Source: JAYXXU01 sp037969155
GTDB taxonomy: Bacteria; Pseudomonadota; Gammaproteobacteria; Pseudomonadales; Moraxellaceae
Reading direction: 5' to 3'
Assembly: GCA_037969155.1 (NCBI GenBank)
Contig: JBBKWW010000058.1
Location: 1 to 7,505 of the forward strand
DNA: 7,505 bases
Each line of letters opens with the position of its first letter. Positions within the stretch are counted from its first letter, which is position 1. A model generated the notes under the pieces. That model was not told the origin of the DNA. It did no database searches and worked only from the letters and a program-made list of their open reading frames with translations. Below, piece after piece: positions 5,369-7,505 of this stretch. Position numbers and translations under genes: made by a program.

Positions 5369-5504
5369 GAAAGGGTTTGTCTTGGGGGACAACTGAATCA
5401 TAGAGTCCAGCAGCAGCTCTGTCTGTACCTTGCAGGTGAGCGCTTGTAAGGCTCTGCAACGCTATACAGGGGTTGCGTAAACACCCTGTATGTTTTGCAC
5501 AGAA
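5369..5504 (-). other. Structured 3' region behind phnA; possible small RNA
   Basis: No gene was found between the phnA stop and its terminator. On the minus strand the stretch can form a hairpin from ATACAGGG/CCCTGTAT (5464-5491) and a second, bulged one from TTGCA-GAGC paired with GCTC-ACC-TGCAA (about 5430-5456), before the terminator. This may simply be a long 3' UTR, or a 3'-derived or independent small RNA. No convincing internal promoter was found. Confidence 0.3.
5464..5491. repeat. Inverted repeat behind phnA
   Basis: The 8-bp arms ATACAGGG (5464-5471) and CCCTGTAT (5484-5491) are perfect and separated by 12 nt. There is no T-run on the minus strand after it and only GTTTTG on the plus strand, so it is not a clear terminator. 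Confidence 0.6.
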
Positions 5505-5852
5505 TTAGGCTTTTTTCACCACAGAAGATTTGAGCTTCATTGCACCGATGCCATCCAGTTTACAGTCGATATCATGGCCGTCAGTCGCATCAGGCAGCAA
5601 GCGGATGCTTTTGGCTTTCGTGCCAACTTTAATCACCAGCGATGAGCCTTTCACTTTTAGATCTTTAATCACGGTGACGCTGTCGCCATCTTGCAGAATA
5701 TTACCGACCGCGTCTTTAATCACCACGGCATCATCATCACTGGCCGCTGCATCGCTAGACCATTCGTGACTACACTCTGGACACAGATACATCGCGCCAT
5801 CTTGATAGGTGTACTCGGAATTGCATGTTGGGCAGTTGGGTAGATCAGACAT
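5505..5852 (-). CDS. phnA: PhnA/YjdM-type zinc-ribbon protein
   Basis: This 115-residue protein closely resembles E. coli YjdM (PhnA): NCPTCNSEYTYQDGAMYLCPEC is a zinc ribbon with C7, C10, C24 and C27, followed by GDSVTVIKDLKVKGSS and, near the end, DIDCKLDGIGAMKLKS. Despite the old name (alkylphosphonate utilisation operon protein), the E. coli protein is not needed for phosphonate use and its biochemical role is unclear. No phosphonate genes are nearby, so no such role is inferred. The ATG at 5852 was chosen because AAGGA lies 7 nt upstream and it gives the family start MSxLPxCPxC; an adjacent ATG at 5855 and an extension to 5879 are less likely. It lies 101 nt behind the P450 gene on the same strand; an AT-rich stretch at 5880-5895 could hold its promoter. 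Confidence 0.93.
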   Translation of the reverse strand: MSDLPNCPTCNSEYTYQDGAMYLCPECSHEWSSDAAASDDDAVVIKDAVGNILQDGDSVTVIKDLKVKGSSLVIKVGTKAKSIRLLPDATDGHDIDCKLDGIGAMKLKSSVVKKA

Positions 5853-5953
5853 CATTACGTCCTTAACAGCAAAATCCATATAATATATATGGGATTAAAA
5901 CTCGCATCATGACAGATCAGTCCTAGCACTGTCCATCTGGCCTACGTTGAGAA

Positions 5954-7351
5954 CTACGCCGTTTGCTTGGTGCGCTTGCTGACCCGCAAAAAAATATGTC
6001 GATCAGGTTTAATCGTAATATGCCCGACTGGCTGTGGCGCTTTGCCTTTGACGGGTTCAAATTGATAGCGCGAGACCAGTGACGCCAAAATCAAAATCGC
6101 TTCTTGATTGGCGAATGCCGCACCAATACAGACCCGCCGCCCTGCACCATACGGATAGTAGGCTTTTCGGATCACGTCTTTTTGGTGTGGGCAATGAAAG
6201 CGCTCGGGTTGAAACGCATGGGTATTCGGCCACAAGTCTTCGCGCCGATGCAACAGCCACGGAATGACCACCACGGTATCTTGCGGCACAATCGATTTGT
6301 CACGCATACACACGGCTTCGGTCGCTTCACGCATAAACCCACCGACGGGTGGATACAATCGAAGCGTTTCTTTAAACATATCGGCAGTGCGCTTGAGCTT
6401 ACGAATATCACTATAATCCAGTCGTGGTTGAGCTGTGCCTTGCGTGACCTCGGTCACTTCTTGACTGATTGCCTGCTGTAAATGTGGGCAATGTGCCAAA
6501 ATATAAAACGCCCAGCCCAGTGTCGTAGAGGACGTTTCATGTCCAGCCAAAAACAATACCGCGATCTGATCAATTAACTCTTCAAAGCTAAAATGCTGGC
6601 CTTGCTCATCAGTTGCCGTTAACAACGACGCTAAAATATCACGCTGCAAGTCAGCCTGCCCTCGCAGTGTCGCATCAAAACGCGGTTTGATATTCTGTGC
6701 GATGACATCACGGATGGCTTTGGCGTGTTTAGCAATTCGATTTTTGGCAAAGCCCACAGGAATACTGGCAAACAGTAGTGGCGAATAGCGTGCAATGGCA
6801 CGTTGATAGGCCGCAAATTCACGAAAAATAATTTGGGATTCTGTTTGCGATAAAGGCTTTGAAAAAATCGTCCGAAAAATAATATCGGCCGTCACATGCG
6901 ACATCTGCTCACTGATATTGACTGGCGCACTGTCGACGGCTTGATCCAACTGCGAGATCAAATCAAGCACCGCATCTTGCATCAGTGGAAATACATTTTT
7001 GATGTGTGGCACACTCAGTGCCTGCTCCATCATCTTACGCTGCCGACTCCATTCGGCACCATTACTGATAAAAATCCCATTACCGACCAACAGGGTCAGC
7101 ATTTGGTATAACACTTGGCTTTTGGGGTATTTTTCGGCCTCATCAATCAGTACCCGCCTGACCAAATCTGGCTGATTAATCACATATAGGTTGTGCAGTG
7201 GTAGTTTGATCTTTCCTGTTTTCATGGTGTAGCTTTTGCCAAAGAAAACGCTCAGCCATGAACGACGCAACAGCACCAATCGCTGTAATAGCGATGGACG
7301 CTTGGCACGTGGTACAGGATATGGCGGAATATACAGCGGATGATCAGACAT
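5954..7351 (-). CDS. Cytochrome P450 monooxygenase
   Basis: The 465-residue protein has all core P450 features: WSRQR in helix C (W101, R105), the I-helix oxygen-activation motif AGHETSS (269-275, acid-alcohol pair E272/T273), the K-helix ExxR (E328, R331), PERF (382-385), and the heme-binding loop YGAGRRVCIG with ligand C408. In that loop the usual leading Phe is Tyr (Y401). There is no N-terminal membrane anchor, so it is probably soluble. The general pattern is of the class that hydroxylates fatty or other hydrophobic substrates, but the substrate cannot be told. No ferredoxin or reductase gene is adjacent on this side, so electrons must come from elsewhere. The ATG at 7351 is preferred to a TTG at 7411; no good ribosome binding site is visible, consistent with translational coupling to the overlapping upstream reading frame. 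No clear terminator separates it from phnA. Confidence 0.94.
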   Translation of the reverse strand: MSDHPLYIPPYPVPRAKRPSLLQRLVLLRRSWLSVFFGKSYTMKTGKIKLPLHNLYVINQPDLVRRVLIDEAEKYPKSQVLYQMLTLLVGNGIFISNGAEWSRQRKMMEQALSVPHIKNVFPLMQDAVLDLISQLDQAVDSAPVNISEQMSHVTADIIFRTIFSKPLSQTESQIIFREFAAYQRAIARYSPLLFASIPVGFAKNRIAKHAKAIRDVIAQNIKPRFDATLRGQADLQRDILASLLTATDEQGQHFSFEELIDQIAVLFLAGHETSSTTLGWAFYILAHCPHLQQAISQEVTEVTQGTAQPRLDYSDIRKLKRTADMFKETLRLYPPVGGFMREATEAVCMRDKSIVPQDTVVVIPWLLHRREDLWPNTHAFQPERFHCPHQKDVIRKAYYPYGAGRRVCIGAAFANQEAILILASLVSRYQFEPVKGKAPQPVGHITIKPDRHIFLRVSKRTKQTA

Positions 7352-7505
7352 GGGCAGCAGTAACTCTCGGTAGATCAGCAGTTGATGACGGAGATGCCAA
7401 CTGCACAGCAAGGCTAGCCGTTCCTGCGGTCATCGCAAAAAAATCATACTCTTGGGTATATTTACTCGACAGCAAATACTGAAAATGAATCCGGAATTTA
7501 TTTTT
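7344..7505 (-). CDS. Possible 3' end of an unidentified gene upstream of the P450
   Basis: A reading frame stays open from the right window edge for 53 codons to a TGA at 7344-7346. It includes HFQYLLSSKYTQEYDFFAMT and ends TAAHV. Its stop overlaps the P450 start by 8 nt (ATGTCTGA), an arrangement typical of coupled genes, and would explain the poor P450 ribosome binding site and the absence of any terminator or intergenic gap. I do not recognise the protein family, and an open stretch of this length can occur by chance. Confidence 0.4.
   Translation of the reverse strand, partial: KNKFRIHFQYLLSSKYTQEYDFFAMTAGTASLAVQLASPSSTADLPRVTAAHV

Noticed and set aside
5103..5459. Minus-strand open frame of 118 codons overlapping bfr
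   Set aside because: It runs antisense through bfr and both facing terminators, which makes it implausible as a gene.
5853..5953. Terminator between the P450 gene and phnA
   Set aside because: Only 4-5-bp stems without a T-run are present, so no terminator is called and cotranscription stays possible.
7258..7482. Plus-strand open frame of 74 codons at the right end
   Set aside because: It overlaps the well-supported P450 N-terminus on the opposite strand and has no ribosome binding site or recognisable motif.

Overview
The window looks like a chromosomal segment of a gammaproteobacterium of the Moraxellaceae (Acinetobacter and relatives). The evidence is the order thrS-infC ... rpmI-rplT and the protein sequences: a 640-residue ThrRS, an IF3 with a long lysine/glutamine-rich linker, and an L35 ending in VRRMCPYL. 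No IS element, CRISPR array, tRNA or rRNA gene was seen.

Region 1 (1-4386, minus strand) is the translation block: thrS (2153-4075), infC (1599-2147, AUU start), an intrinsic terminator, an RNA ligase gene of the T4 Rnl1 type (485-1531), a second terminator, then rpmI (104-304) and the 5' end of rplT (1-92). The ligase sits between two similar terminators in a place where infC and rpmI are usually adjacent, so L35/L20 expression appears to rely on a separate promoter at about 376-404. The thrS leader contains a stem-loop that copies the anticodon arm of tRNA-Thr(GGU), a strong candidate for ThrRS autoregulation.

Region 2 (4318-5312, plus strand) is an iron-storage pair. bfd encodes the bacterioferritin-associated [2Fe-2S] ferredoxin and has a sigma70 promoter with a Fur-box-like sequence in its spacer. 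bfr follows. The Bfr protein keeps the heme-ligating Met52 but lacks four of the six usual ferroxidase ligands, so it probably works as the heme subunit of a mixed shell with a ferroxidase-competent partner encoded elsewhere. Each gene has its own intrinsic terminator.

Region 3 (5344-7505, minus strand) holds a PhnA/YjdM-type zinc-ribbon protein gene with a structured 3' region ending in a strong terminator, a complete cytochrome P450 gene without an adjacent redox partner, and probably the 3' end of another gene overlapping the P450 start by 8 nt.

Most genes are ordinary housekeeping. The points most worth a second look are the Rnl1-type ligase inserted in the infC-rpmI interval, the tRNA mimic in the thrS leader, and the ferroxidase-deficient Bfr.
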